Below are positions 43,581 through 54,578 of a DNA stretch of 64,000 nt, piece after piece. Each line of letters begins with the position of its first letter. Position 1 is the stretch's first letter. This stretch comes from Notospermus geniculatus. Its lineage: Eukaryota; Nemertea; Pilidiophora; Heteronemertea; Lineidae. Both the position numbers and the translations under genes were made by a program. The stretch is from NCBI GenBank assembly GCA_002633025.1, contig NMRB01000458.1, forward strand, positions 43,737 through 107,736. Reading direction: 5' to 3'. Below the pieces are notes generated by a model that saw only the letters and a list, made by a program, of their open reading frames with translations, did no database searches and was not told the DNA's origin.

Positions 43581-43726
43581 AAGACGGTGACAGACTGGCG
43601 CGTAAGCAACGCGTCGCGTTCAACCAATCAGGGAGATGGTAACACGGACCGAAAGACCTGCCAAAGAATCTGATTGGCGGAACGCCTGTACGACGCGTTG
43701 CGTACCCGCCAGTCTGTCACCGTCTT
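43581..43726. mobile_element. 146-bp foldback element
   Basis: The arms AAGACGGTGACAGACTGGCG, continued by GCAACGCGTCG, are almost exactly inverted at the right end. Target duplication not clear. Confidence 0.75.
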
Positions 43727-44285
43727 GAAGTTACATTCCATCTGCATCTAGCATTCCTTCGTTATTCCTCGCATGTGAACCAAACACATTGTAGGCCTAT
43801 TTATCATTTATAGTTATTGCTGATATACTGACATCTTTGGAAGTATGCAGCTGTTACACCAGGCTGTGAAAAAGTTGGCCAAGATGGTCAAGAAATCATC
43901 AACGATAAAACTAAGACCCTGGCTCAAAAACCTCCAAGGAGTGCACGGATCCCTAAAAAAGTTTTGGATAAACAAGTTGATTAAAGGCCAATTTTAACAA
44001 AAGCAGATGAAAATTTTTGAGGGTTCGCAAAGGGGTGTTGGTGCAATTAACAAAATCAGAAATAGAAGATTCGAAAAAAGTTTTTCAGACACATGCTATC
44101 TATCATACACCAAATGTATTTTCCTTGAGAAAACAGTCGAAATTTGTGTTGCAAAGCTGACGTTTTCATGTTCTGAATGAATGGGCCTGGGGGAGGGGGT
44201 ATTTTATCCTTGGAAATGTTGTGGAAAATAAGGGTAACACATTCAAATGAAATGGTAACTGATCGCACCAATAATCTAAGGTTTT
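43727..44285. other. Unassigned stretch
   Basis: No gene or repeat border recognised. Confidence 0.35.
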
Positions 44286-44289
44286 TCGT

Positions 44290-44405
44290 CTGGGTCTTAG
44301 TTTTATAGTTGGTTGAGTCTTAGTTTTATAGATCTTAGTTTTATAGTTGGTCGGGTCTTAGTTTTATAGGTCTTAGATCTTAGGTCTTAGGTCTTAGTTT
44401 TATAG
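44290..44405 (+). repeat. Minisatellite of GTCTTAGTTTTATAG units
   Basis: About six to seven units, some reduced to GTCTTAG, in a short array. Confidence 0.85.
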
Positions 44406-45128
44406 ACACCCATACTACAATCACCAAGCAAGCAGTCATCATCAATCAGGGGAACCATCATCCAGATAAAGTCACTCTAACATAACCAACTATTCACAGA
44501 TAAGGTAAAATGCGGATACACTGCACATCCAATAACCAGAAGCATCATTCAAATATCATCAGGATTTACAATATTATTGCTGAATGTCACATTTACATGC
44601 ACGCGTATCTTATTACCAGTCTGTGTATTACATGTAGTCATCAACCATCTACACATGTAATTCCACTGATTTCAACAGTCCGGCATCAAATTTTTTGATT
44701 TGTAATTTTGATTCTTTCGTCATGTCACAACTATTCCAAATTGAGAGTTGAAATTTTTAGAATAGATTTTAGATATTTGCATATCTAAAATATCAAAATC
44801 TCACCTTGCATACTGTTGAATTTATTGAAAATTCATTTGGGAGGGCATTTGCATTTGGCCACCCGATATATTTACTGATTCTCCAACCCCTTGCTAGCAA
44901 AGGTTATCATCCCCCCAGGCAACATGTACCTGATACTGTCTGTTAACTTTCAGTCATATGATCAAAGACAAGCAAATGGTTTTACTTCAATTTTGCAATA
45001 CAAGTGCACAAAGAAATGCTGTAAAAATCTCAAGTAAAAGCATATGCTAATGTCTATTCATATGACCCATTGTCTTCACCTGTAGTCATCAGCCATCTAC
45101 ATATGTAGCCTAATTCCACTGATTAATG
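44406..45128. other. Unassigned AT-rich stretch
   Basis: No gene seen. Repeated CAGTCATCATC/CATGTAGTCATCA motifs only. Confidence 0.35.
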
Positions 45129-45130
45129 TA

Positions 45131-45262
45131 CAGTCCACGCTCGTTATACCGCCCCTCGCTATACCGCCACAGACAATTACTTTCTCAGTTGAAAGCACTT
45201 CAACATTGCCAACAACAATACCCTCGCTGTATCGCCAATTGCAGTATAGCAAGGTTGGACTG
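45131..45262. mobile_element. 132-bp pogo/Tigger-like MITE with TA duplication
   Basis: CAGTCCACGCTCGTTATACC and inverted GCAAGGTTGGACTG are flanked by TA (45129-45130 and 45263-45264). CAGTC-type ends with TA fit Tc1/pogo elements. Confidence 0.75.
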
Positions 45263-45264
45263 TA

Positions 45265-45455
45265 TGTGACCCGTCACAGCAAAACTAGGCGCCTGTCGCT
45301 CAGAAGGTGAGCCTCAACGAACTAAGATGACACCAGGAGAGGATAGATCATTTCAGATTTCACAATAGGCAGACAATATTGAAACTGACAAACATTTGGT
45401 TTCAACCTGCCAAGTTCAGAGCGACATGCGGCTACTTTTGCTGTGACGGGTCACA
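45265..45455. mobile_element. TGTGACCCGTCACAGCAAAA MITE
   Basis: About 21-bp TIRs: TGTGACCCGTCACAGCAAAA and inverted TTTTGCTGTGACGGGTCACA. A related element with TGTGACCCTCCGCCACAAAA ends lies at 53856-54190. It abuts the preceding MITE. Confidence 0.75.
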
Positions 45456-46065
45456 TTTAACGATCAGACCAAATCATTTTAGTGATACTGGTAATTTCAC
45501 CATGATGTCGTCAATATTATTGTGCAATCTCTATTATGTTACGACTCCTGTTGTAGCCTATTTCTCTTGCCAGGATATTCTTTATTTTTATACTTTTATA
45601 ATAAAGTTCTCTTTTACAATATCTTGTCTATCTTTTTTTAGCTCACCTGCTAACCTCTTACAGTGCTGCATCAACCATCGTCCATTGCCGTCTATTTCAA
45701 TAAATCTACTCTTGTGCACCAGTTTCTCTTCCAGTTACACCCCTGCCTTGTCATACTCCACGACAGCGTTGAAATGTTTTTGATAATTGGACGAAATTTT
45801 AACACTGCCGTCGACGCTAGATTGCCATCTTGAAAATGTTGGCGTCATCGTCGGTGGGGCCGCCATCGTTTTGCTCTTTCAAGTGACGCAAACTTCTTTT
45901 TCAAACTGTTATTATTTGCAGAAAACAATATTTATCTTGTCGAAAATGAAACAGAATAACTTTATTTACTCTACCGATATTTATATTCATTATGTGTATC
46001 GACTCTATACCGTTGTACACCTATCTACAACATATCTACATGTATATTGTTAGCGTAGAAAACGA

Positions 46066-46295
46066 TAAATATCAAGAAGTCAACTTCCAGAATCTTGTGA
46101 ATTTTCGACCCCAACCGGGGTCTTCCTCAGGCACATTTCAGTTGGAGACTGAAAAGTGGGTCTCACCAACTGAAAAGTGCCTGAGGAAGACCCCGTTTGG
46201 GGTCGAAAATTTGCAAGATTCTGGAGGTTGGCGTATTGATACCGTACTTATCATTTTGTGTGTCAATTTTTGTGCTTTCTCGTTCTTTGGATGTG
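46066..46295. mobile_element. Inverted-pair hairpin retroposon with 14-bp duplication
   Basis: Two modules face each other, each with a GACCCC hairpin. They are bounded by AGCGTAGAAAACGA (46052-46065) and AGCATAGAAAACGA (46296-46309). Copy A has a single AGCGTAGAAAACGA near 8962. The 3' part TCATTTTGTGTGTCAATTTT is shared with 6653-6849 (inverted) and 46937-47085. Confidence 0.85.
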
Positions 46296-46653
46296 AGCAT
46301 AGAAAACGACGTGATAGGGTGACCACTTTACAAACAGAAGGATTTCCACTGTTCGCTCCGCGCGCGCACTTCTTTTCAAGTTGGAAACCTAGCGTCGACA
46401 CTAGTGGTGATATCCCCAGACATCGCCACCTAGCGTCAAGAGTTTGCTGCCTTGTAGTACAATTTTTTCATGTGAACATACAATACATGTATGTGCACAA
46501 GTAAGTGCCTGCCCTGTATATTTCTCTTAGTACCCTGTGACTCATCTTTTGTGTGACCCAATCTAGGAAAACCAGTCACAAGTTTCCCAGGTTACAGCAA
46601 TGGTTACACCACAAAGGCTGAAATCAACTTGGCTCTTATCACATAATTGTCAC

Positions 46654-46915
46654 AGTATAAGCAAAGTGAGATGGTTCAGATTGAGGAGAGGAGTGACGAG
46701 TGAAGAGAGGAGAAGAGTGAGGAGTGACGAGTGACGAGTGAGGAGAGGAGAGGAGTGAAGAGTGAAGAGAGGAGAAGAGTGAATAGTGGACTCCTCAGTA
46801 GATTAGCAATGTTAGGTATAAAAGCCTAAAGTAAAAATAGGGGCAGTCACAAATTCACAGATATACGNCTCGTCACTCCTCTCCTCAATCTGAACCATCT
46901 CACTTTGCTTATACT
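46654..46915. mobile_element. Second Polinton shell (TIRs only)
   Basis: TIRs of 47 bp start AGTATAAGCAAAGTGAG, closely matching the 39-kb Polinton end. The 6-bp duplication TGTCAC lies at 46648-46653 and 46916-46921. Copy A carries the uninserted site at about 9313. The interior is a GAGGAGTGACGAG-type purine array (46700-46785) plus about 80 bp of other DNA. A single N (46868) abuts the right TIR. No coding genes remain. Confidence 0.85.
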
Positions 46916-46936
46916 TGTCACTGCAATACTATCTTA

Positions 46937-47085
46937 GTCTGGAGTCTGTTCTAGAGTTTCGGATTGTAAAGTTCCAGCCTGAAGAAGACCCCGGTTGGGG
47001 CTGAAAATTCGCAAACATTCTGGAAATTGACTTTTTATATATCATATTATATTGTGTGTCGATTTTTGTGCTTGCCTTCTCTTTG
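46937..47085 (+). mobile_element. Single hairpin-module retroposon with perfect 14-bp duplication
   Basis: Bounded by GCAATACTATCTTA at 46923-46936 and 47086-47099. Copy A has one such site near 9322-9335. The module contains TTCTAGAGTTTCGGATTG, CCTGAAGAAGACCCCGGTTG, the GAAA box and TTCTGG, and ends in a GTGTCGATTTTTGTGC tail. Confidence 0.88.
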
Positions 47086-47401
47086 GCAATACTATCTTAC
47101 ACATAATGTTTTTGGTTCCGCCACTTGGTGGCGAAGCTAAGAGTCGAATCGGACCGAAACTTGGTGCCATAGGTCATCTGACCTAGGGGTATAATTGTAC
47201 CAAGTTTCAGATCAATAGCTCCAGCGGTTACGAAACGTGCCCTGCTAACCGACGACGGACGCCGCACCATCGTAATAGCTCACCCCGGTGAGCTAAAAAG
47301 TAGGCGCAACTAACTTTAACTTGAGGTTTCCACAGACAGTCAGACTTTTTTCAGGTATCCATTGGAATCTTTATAGAATATTAGATCACCGTTGGCACAT
47401 G

Positions 47402-47617
47402 TACGATTGGTACAAATTCATAATGTTTGACACTGATATGTACGAGTCTTACCGGCCTGAGCTCATTGATAAGTTCCGTTCGGCCATCGAATGCTTGGTG
47501 ATATTTTCTCATTTGCCTTCAACCAGACAACTGGATAAAACTAAGATGGTTACTTTCTCTACCATCGTGTTTGAGACATCGTCAGGTGTATGTAGCTACT
47601 ATGTATTGGCTATCTAG
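47402..47617 (+). pseudogene. Conserved relic frame of copy B (partner of 9678-9896)
   Basis: Same start, length and stop as the copy A frame, ending in SYYVLAI. Unknown family. Confidence 0.5.
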
Positions 47618-48534
47618 ACACACAAATTTGACATCTACACTCGTCCCCAGTGTTCAGTTGGCCATCGCTAGTGACCCACTACACACTGGCATTATTGGAG
47701 CCAAGACTGAAGGATCATCAATAGACGGCGCTGCTTGACGAGGGATCTAATCATAAGCCATCATCACAGGTTTAACCGACGCCGCCGTAACACACCTTTT
47801 AATTGGCTAAAATACGTGTACAACCTGTTCATGGCGTAATGATCATCACCACCTGGAATGACGTCAGGTACTTCGCGGGAATCCCAATGACGTCATAGGG
47901 ATCCTATGACCTATTTAAATAAGAATAGCCACGTGAATGACGGCAATAAGTGGAATTTTTGATTCTTTCGTCGGCAGTCATTTCGGAGTTCTGTCAAATA
48001 TTGACAGACTCCAAGAAGCCATTCGAGATTTTGAAGTTCTAACCACAACAAAATATGTTTGGAGTACCAAACCAAGAGGTTTTGGAAATGCTGGTAAGGG
48101 CTAGAATAGCTAGCGAGGCCGATAGGTCCATCCACCCCTCCCATGCACGTGGCCCCACACAGAATGCACTCGTGGCTAAGTCACGCAGGGTATAGCCATC
48201 CCATTGGCCTGGCCTAGACCTGCCTAGTAGTATAGTTCTGGTACCAGCTTGCGAATTTAATTTCCCTGTTTGTTGATGAACGATAGTAGCCTAGGCCTAG
48301 GCCTGCATAACACCACCCTTAGGATAATGCCCGAGAAGGCCTCCACTCCCGCTTTACTTGTTTGGCGGACACTCAAATAGGCCTAAGATTATAGAAAGAC
48401 ATGTTTATCAATGCCTCCCCGTTGTCGGGTCCGCGGCTTATTCCATCAATCTTTTGTCGGGGGGCATTGGCAAACGGGGGCGCAGTGAAAAATGTTACAC
48501 CGGTACCCGGTAATCCCTGGCAACAGGTCTAGGT

Positions 48535-48924
48535 AAAGGCGCTCCTCCACTTGACAGTTTTTTCGCAGAAGTTGGCTCATATGGCGTGCCATTTGTTCAT
48601 TTAATTTAATCAAATAAACCTTTTTTTCAAAAAAAACAAGTTTCTTTTTTAAAAACTAGTTTTTTTTCCAGATTCTGTTTTGAAGGAGGAAAAAACCAAG
48701 ATTTTTTTCAAAAGAAACCTACCGGTAGTTTATTTAAAAAAACATGTAGTTTTTTTAAAACCTGGTTTATTTGATTAAACGAACAAACGGCTTGCCAGAG
48801 GCTCACAATGGGCAGTTCCTTACGGCTTACGCTCAGACCAATGACACAAACAACTGCTCCCAGTTGAGTTACCCATAGAGAGCCAAATTCTGCGAGAAAA
48901 CTGTCACGTGGAGGAGCACCTTTA
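48535..48924. mobile_element. Expanded member of the TAAAGGCGCTCCTCC MITE family
   Basis: The left end at 48535 and right end (GGAGGAGCACCTTTA) at about 48924 are inverted. The interior holds an extra insert, with inverted ends (CAAATAAACC / GGTTTATTTG) and homopurine/homopyrimidine tracts, between blocks shared with 42198-42371. Confidence 0.65.
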
Positions 48925-49200
48925 GCATTTCGGTATGCTTGAGACTAAGATAGGCGACATGGCCCCTATTTAGGCCTAATGCCTTAATCCTCGCCCCACC
49001 CATGCCTGTAGAAACCCCGGTAGGAACGACCAAAGGTTCCATCAAGATTGGCTATCTTTCCTCTCGGTAGGCCTGTGGGATGCATGTTATGAGGCAACGC
49101 ATTCTCATGTTGTGTATGGGGTATTGAGGTAACCAGCCAAAAACTCTTTGTGAAATAGGCGTAGCCTACCAGTAGTCAAATTCGTGAGATTATTTTTCAG

Positions 49201-50532
49201 AAAGTTGGAAAACTCCAGAGGGTCAAGGGAAAGTTTACTGGGAGGACAGCCAACAATACAAGGGCAGCAGAATACCTTATGATGGTGTACCGTATATGGT
49301 CATGCGAGTGTCCCGGCTCGACTGCCACCATGGTGCTGACAGAAAAGCGACGGCCAAGAGAGAAAGGAGTGATGAGAAAAATGCAAGTATTGACTTAGAT
49401 TTTTTAGTTGGCGTTTAATGTCCTTCCGAAAGATCCCAGACTAAGAGATTCCTTCACAAAAGAACGTCCCACATCCCATTGGTCTCATGCTTTGTGCATT
49501 GTAGGCCCTAAGAAAAGGTGTGCTTCTTTTCTACAGAAAGAAACCGACCATCCCAAGGCAAGGAGGCGACGGGAAGTGTTGCAAAAGGTTTGGAAGTCCT
49601 GCAGGGATTTACATCCGAGAAGTAGTGAAGTTTCCAGCCTTCAAAGTACCAGTAAGTTTCTTATTAACTGTTGTAGGTAACGGAGCGAAACTGAGATAAG
49701 TGCGGTAACATAGGGCACCTGATACCGTACTGATTTATGGATCCGTCCTTCTTTTTAGTGATCCATGACCGACCGTGCCTACAGCCCATCACAGAAGGAC
49801 TTTCAAAAATCGGCTGAGTTCATTGTGCACATTATTTGACATTTTTTTTATTTGATGTATAGATCGCGTCGAATTCTAGATGGAACCGTGAGGCCACATC
49901 CAAGAAACTGCGCCAACATCTTGCTGCTGGAACAGCTAAAGGACTGTACCAAATCTTCCTGGATTTGCCAAAAGATGCCGACCACAAAGGGCATGCTGTG
50001 GAGGAAGTAAGTACATGTAGTTGTAAAGTCTGAATTAAGATTTCACGCTGTTTTTGGATCGCTTGGTCGCAGACACTATTATCACATTGGTAAATGAAAC
50101 CCCTTTTTTAGGTTTCGTGCATGAGAGTGACACGACGTCATACCACTCGCCGCCCGCGAAATTTTTTTTCCCACTCCGGAACCGGAACGATCTACAATCA
50201 ACAGATGCATAGATATCATGAACAGTATAAAAAGTAGACTCTACAACGTCATTGACCAGGATTATCTCCTGAAAGCAGAAGAAGACCTAGCCCGTATTGA
50301 TGCTCTTCTAGATGAAGGTGTCGAGAAGGATGACGGATTCACCCTAACGCGGGTAATACCAAGGGCAAAGAAGAGAAAGCAACCCCACCAGTCTAAACAG
50401 CAGGAATCACTCTCCGCACTGCCAACAAAGCGTCCAAAGAAGAACAGGTATAGTCGAAAGCAATGGCCATTTGATGCATTTTATGCATTGATGCACGGGC
50501 AAAGCTTCCTATTCGGGAATGATCAGAGCTGA
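49201..50532 (+). pseudogene. Relic multi-exon gene of copy B (unidentified transposon protein)
   Basis: The putative exons are 49201-49386 (KSWKTPEGQGKVYWEDSQQ, then MVMRVSRLDCHHGADRKATA, basic end), 49408-49651 (LPKDPRLRDSFTKERPTSHW, then frameshifted GIYIREVVKFPAFKVP), 49759-49839 (stop at end), 49880-50006 (WNREATSKKLRQHLAAGTAK, then PKDADHKGHAVEE) and 50112-50532. Acceptor-like pyrimidine tracts with AG and GTAAGT donors border most of them, but some phases do not match, so decay or wrong borders are likely. The Cys/His and basic motifs suggest an N-terminal DNA-binding region. With the Ulp1-like segment of copy A the gene looks like a transposon protein of unassigned superfamily. Confidence 0.5.
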
Positions 50533-51412
50533 TCACCTCTACTGAATCAATTCAGAATAGGCATGTCAATGTCACATTACTAGCATCAGTTCAATTGAAA
50601 TGGTCGTTTGGCCTACTGTGTGTTTGTAAACGAATCAGAAAGCAGCTTGTATTACAGACTATTAGCGTAATGTACAGCCATGTGACCATCATAGTAATGA
50701 AGTGGTCTGGTCTACCAAAGTGATGTTACAAATCCGATTGTACAGTATTGTCTAAACTACGTGGACGTACGGAATACATGTACTCTCTTTGATTCAACCC
50801 AACGTGTATTTGACGACTGCGGTTTGGATTTGCATTTATTTAGTGACGATTTTATTTTGAACCACTTTTTATTGGGCTTTCAAGGCCAATTGTCAAATCA
50901 CAATCTTGCATTCTTTCGTGCTGTCCAGCATCATCTCTACAGCACGAAACGTTTTAGTTTATGAAGGTACCCATGCACGCGCAATGTTGTTGCACAGTAT
51001 GAGGCTCAAAACGGACAATATTATTGCCAGTTTTTCTTCTGCCCATCAAGCAAGAAGCACGTGCCCCCATTTTGGGCCCCATATTGTGCAATGGTATTGA
51101 TCGTGTATGGCCTCTTAAGCAGCTATCTATTATTGTATGTTTAATTTTGGGAGACACGCAACCCTTCTGTTTTCTTTCTTTCTTTAGTTTTTGTAATACG
51201 GAGCATTTGCACTAACACCTGCACCATCCTTTGTATTTAAGGTAGCCATAATGTGTTTTGTACACGGCGGCAACCTTACTATTAAATAAATGAATAAATA
51301 ATTAATTCTATTTCATACCTATTATTTGTATCTCCTTTATGTAACCCCTCGCATAACATAGAACTGTTTGGGTTCGGAGATTGTTTGGGCTACTAGCAGG
51401 GTACTGATGGAC
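50533..51412. other. Unassigned stretch
   Basis: Short frames only. GCACGTGCCCCCATTTTGGG at 51057-51076 lies in none of the recognised families. Confidence 0.35.
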
Positions 51413-51590
51413 GCCTCGTTTAACACGGCCCATTGAACCATCTTTTTTGAAGATGGGGATTTGGCCTAGTGGTTAAGGCGTGTTGCCCCTTAGTGCTGGC
51501 GATTGATGGCTTATGCGAGGGTCCGTGGGTTCGAATCTGGTAGGAGGACGCGATGACTTTCACCTTAGAAACCCGTTTCTATTTCATATC
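51413..51590 (+). mobile_element. tRNA-derived SINE, second copy
   Basis: Same head (CGTTTAACACGGCCCATTGA), box A-like TGGCCTAGTGGTTAAGGCG, box B-like GGGTTCGAATC and TTTCTATTTCATAT tail as 21742-21930. This copy is closer to a tRNA in its promoter boxes. Confidence 0.8.
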
Positions 51591-52431
51591 CAATAAATAA
51601 TTACACGTATTAATTTGTGGTGACCACCGTCCATAGGTTATGCCCTATATCTACTGACGTTAATTGAGAGATAATGGAAGCAGATTGAGTAAGTGGAAAT
51701 TGATTTGATGATTCTGATTCAGAAGTGTTTTCGGAAGGAACGATGGATCTAAATCCAACTCTACAGACGATTCATCATGGACACAGCTTCATTTAATCGT
51801 GAACCAATACGTGGATATAAAAATTGATGCATAAATGATTCTTATTCTGCATCAGAAAAACTGAAATAATTGACCTCGTCAATTATTATTATTATTATAC
51901 TGTTGGCTTGAACACAAAAATCAAACAGTCGTGTACCTGCACTTCTTTTAGATACATGTACACATGAAATATAATACCGACATAATTAAGCCATTTCAGT
52001 TGTACGTGCATTGCATTTTCATATGATCATTCAAAATTGCCCGCAAAGAGCAAACACTATAAAAAGGAACCATGATAACCCCATGATGTTATTTCATGAG
52101 TGCAAAACGCAATATCCTGAATCACTGGTATTTTTTCGAACAGGCCATTATTTCGTCGTCGTTCTAATCGCATGCAGTCTCCGTTCGTGCAGTTCCCTTC
52201 AGCACTCTCAATACGGGTCTTGTCGAACTTAGCTTCAGGGTTCAAATTGATACCTTTTCAATTTCATATGATAGAATATGGTCCAGTTCTGACATGTCCA
52301 TCTTGATCGAGCGGAAAGATAAATGGGCAGTGTGTTATGGAACGTCGATTTAGCTCATGCGTAAAGCGGGTATATTTCTTTTTTACGTAGGCTCGGACAA
52401 TTACGACTCGTCCATCAAGCATCAATACGGC
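51591..52431. other. Unassigned stretch
   Basis: No supported gene. Possible 5' flank of the GPCR. Confidence 0.35.
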
Positions 52432-52799
52432 CATATAGATTTTAAGGAATCTGGAAAACAAGGATCCCCAAGGAACCCTACGGAATCTGGTCTGCAGTTC
52501 ATGGCTCTTCTCATACCTACCTGTACACTTGAATGCACGTGATACTAGTATCAATGTGACATCCCTCCTGCTGGTGAAAAATCAAAAGTGTTCCTGCAGA
52601 CTGAAATCTGATCCGCATGGTGCATATTGTGAACATGTATCGCCAAAAAACATTTATAGACGTTTTCTTGGTTGATTTTTTGTACAGTGAATATACAATC
52701 ATCATAATGTGGTTTTCTCATATCATCTGCGTTATTTGGAGTTAATTCCGTAGGGTTCCATGGGGATCCTTGTTTTCCAGATTCCTTAAAATCTATATG
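52432..52799. repeat. Inverted repeat upstream of the GPCR gene
   Basis: Arms of about 55 bp (52432-52486 and 52745-52799), starting CATATAGATTTTAAGGAATC, are nearly perfect. Spacer about 258 bp. The right arm ends 85 bp before the GPCR start. Confidence 0.8.
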
Positions 52800-52883
52800 A
52801 CCCATCAATACCGTGATTTGTCTTCACCAGTGTAACTGGCGATTTCACACCAGCAGCCCAATTGGTCAATTTGGCAGTAGAGA

Positions 52884-53843
52884 ATGGTGACTGTGAAATA
52901 TTTCGAAACCCCGTCTCTCCCCTATTCCTTTTACATCTCCATTCTGTACCGTTACGTCCACCCGACCTTGCTAACGGTTGGAGCCGTCGGAAACATCCTA
53001 AGCTTTCTTGTGATGAGCCTCCCTTCCAATCGAAACGTCATGTGTTTCCACATCCGGACTCTGGCAGTTTTTGATACGCTGTCCTTGATCATCTACCCTC
53101 TACGTGGCTTCATTCTGATCCTACAACCCAGCATTCTCGAATCGCGCCTATTTGGTCAAATAAATTGCCAGCTGTACAGTTTTTGGGGATACATGGCCTA
53201 CAATGTTTCAATTTGGCAGATTTTGATAATAGCAGTTGATAGATTGATAGTTGTGAGATTCCCACTGAAGGCGGCAGTGTGGTGCACTATGTCGAAAGCG
53301 AGGATCCTATTGGCTGTTAATGTTATTTTGCACGTGTTGATATATTTACCGAACGCCTTCCGAATCCCTGAACAAGATGGTGACGGCTTATTCATTTTCT
53401 GCCTTCTCCCAAATGACTTTGCGTGGTACGATCTTTGGGTAGACATCATCGACACCGCAGTGGACGTCTTTACCCCACTTACCCTCCTATTCCTTCTGAC
53501 TGGAGGAATTATAATCAGCATGGGGAGACGCAATTCGAATTTCGCAGAATCAAGGTTTCGCCGTCAAAAACAGGAAAATTCCATGACAGTAATGTTACTA
53601 GTCGTTGCAGTTGCAGTACTTATTCTACTCCTCCCTTATACTGTTGAGTACATCGCGTGGCAGTGCTGTCTGGATCAAATAAGAAAATCGCACCCCGGAC
53701 TTCGGGACTTTTCTTTCGAAATCGTACTTGAAATATCCATCATAAACAACGCCTTGAATTTCTTCTTATATTTAGCGAGCAGTTCTAAATTCAGAGCAGA
53801 TTTGAAGGTTCTTCTGTGTAGAATGAGAAAAGAAACCAAATGA
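52884..53843 (+). CDS. Class A (rhodopsin-family) GPCR, FMRFamide/neuropeptide-receptor-like
   Basis: A single intact exon of 319 residues. It has seven hydrophobic segments in order, with family signatures: GN at 36-37 in TM1, LAVFD (Asp64) in TM2, Cys95 before TM3, DRL (119-121) in place of DRY at the end of TM3, Cys173 in loop 2 (the expected disulphide partner), a Pro at 198 in TM5, LLLP (Pro251) in TM6 where CWxP is usual, and NFFLY (292-296) for NPxxY in TM7. It ends in a short basic tail. The short N-terminus lacks an obvious signal peptide. Such receptors sit in the plasma membrane and signal through G proteins. The ligand cannot be read from the sequence; a peptide is likely by resemblance. 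The start is the first Met upstream of TM1. A MITE begins 13 bp after the stop. Confidence 0.9.
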   Translation: MVTVKYFETPSLPYSFYISILYRYVHPTLLTVGAVGNILSFLVMSLPSNRNVMCFHIRTLAVFDTLSLIIYPLRGFILILQPSILESRLFGQINCQLYSFWGYMAYNVSIWQILIIAVDRLIVVRFPLKAAVWCTMSKARILLAVNVILHVLIYLPNAFRIPEQDGDGLFIFCLLPNDFAWYDLWVDIIDTAVDVFTPLTLLFLLTGGIIISMGRRNSNFAESRFRRQKQENSMTVMLLVVAVAVLILLLPYTVEYIAWQCCLDQIRKSHPGLRDFSFEIVLEISIINNALNFFLYLASSSKFRADLKVLLCRMRKETK

Positions 53844-53855
53844 TGTTCTCATATT

Positions 53856-54190
53856 TGTGACCCTCCGCCACAAAACCAGTGTAAAGTCGCATGGAACATG
53901 AGCCTGAACGTACTGACATGACACTAGGAGATAAAGATATAGACAGGAACACTGGGACCTCACAATAGACAGACAACACCGAAATTGACAAATGTAAACC
54001 TCCACCACAAAACCAATCATCAGTCACTCTGAGGTTGGCAAGTTGGAACCAGTGCATTTGTCAGTTTCAGTATTGTCTGCCTGTCTGTTGTGAATTGTGA
54101 GCGATTCTATTTCTATCTTTATCTTCTGGTGTCATGTCGATACGTTTAGGCTCATTTTCCGCGCTACTGGATTTGTAGCGGAGGGTCACA
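53856..54190. mobile_element. 335-bp TGTGACCC MITE in the GPCR 3' flank
   Basis: TGTGACCCTCCGCCACAAAA and inverted TTTGTAGCGGAGGGTCACA are the ends. An internal ACCACAAAACCA block at about 54004 suggests a nested or partly duplicated copy. It probably lies in the GPCR 3' UTR and could provide its processing signals. Confidence 0.7.
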
Positions 54191-54578
54191 TTTTTTTCCT
54201 GATTGACGATGGTAGTCCCGTTTGGCTGATGGTTACATGCAATCGAGCAATTTGTAGTAACGGACGACTCGAATCTTGCAACGCTGTTTGTCTTAAATTT
54301 GAGGGATTTTCTTGTCTTGATTGTGGAACGGTGAAATTCCAGTCCCAACAGTAGAAATTCGTGATGGAATTCTTCTTTGATACGATTACCTATACCTGCC
54401 TGCTCAATAGCCTGGTTACCGATCCTATTGCTTGGTTGGTGTGCCTTACCGCTCAAGTGGTAAGATCTAAGACCAGCCTACCTCTTGTATTTTGGTAGCT
54501 ATCGTGGGTTTGTCAGATAAAACCTTCGATTGGACAACCATTATAGTCAGGGACCAAATGGGATCCAGTGGGATTTTT
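54191..54578. other. Unassigned stretch
   Basis: No recognised gene. Confidence 0.35.

Larger units (their letters stand above)
45510..50532 (+). mobile_element. Large low-copy element, copy B (paralogue of 8432-13835)
   Basis: Collinear with copy A until about 50410, after which B continues with a different frame end (SALPTKRPKKNRYSRKQW, stop at 50532) and lacks the peptidase segment. B-specific insertions are an inverted retroposon pair (46066-46295), a Polinton shell (46654-46915) and a single retroposon (46937-47085). Relic exons are listed separately. A short segment near the left end is inverted relative to A (45538-45597 versus 8460-8514). Confidence 0.7.

Noticed and set aside
45379-46053. 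Plus-strand frames around 45.4-46.0 kb
   Set aside because: They span a MITE boundary and the micro-inverted block, and are not conserved in copy A.
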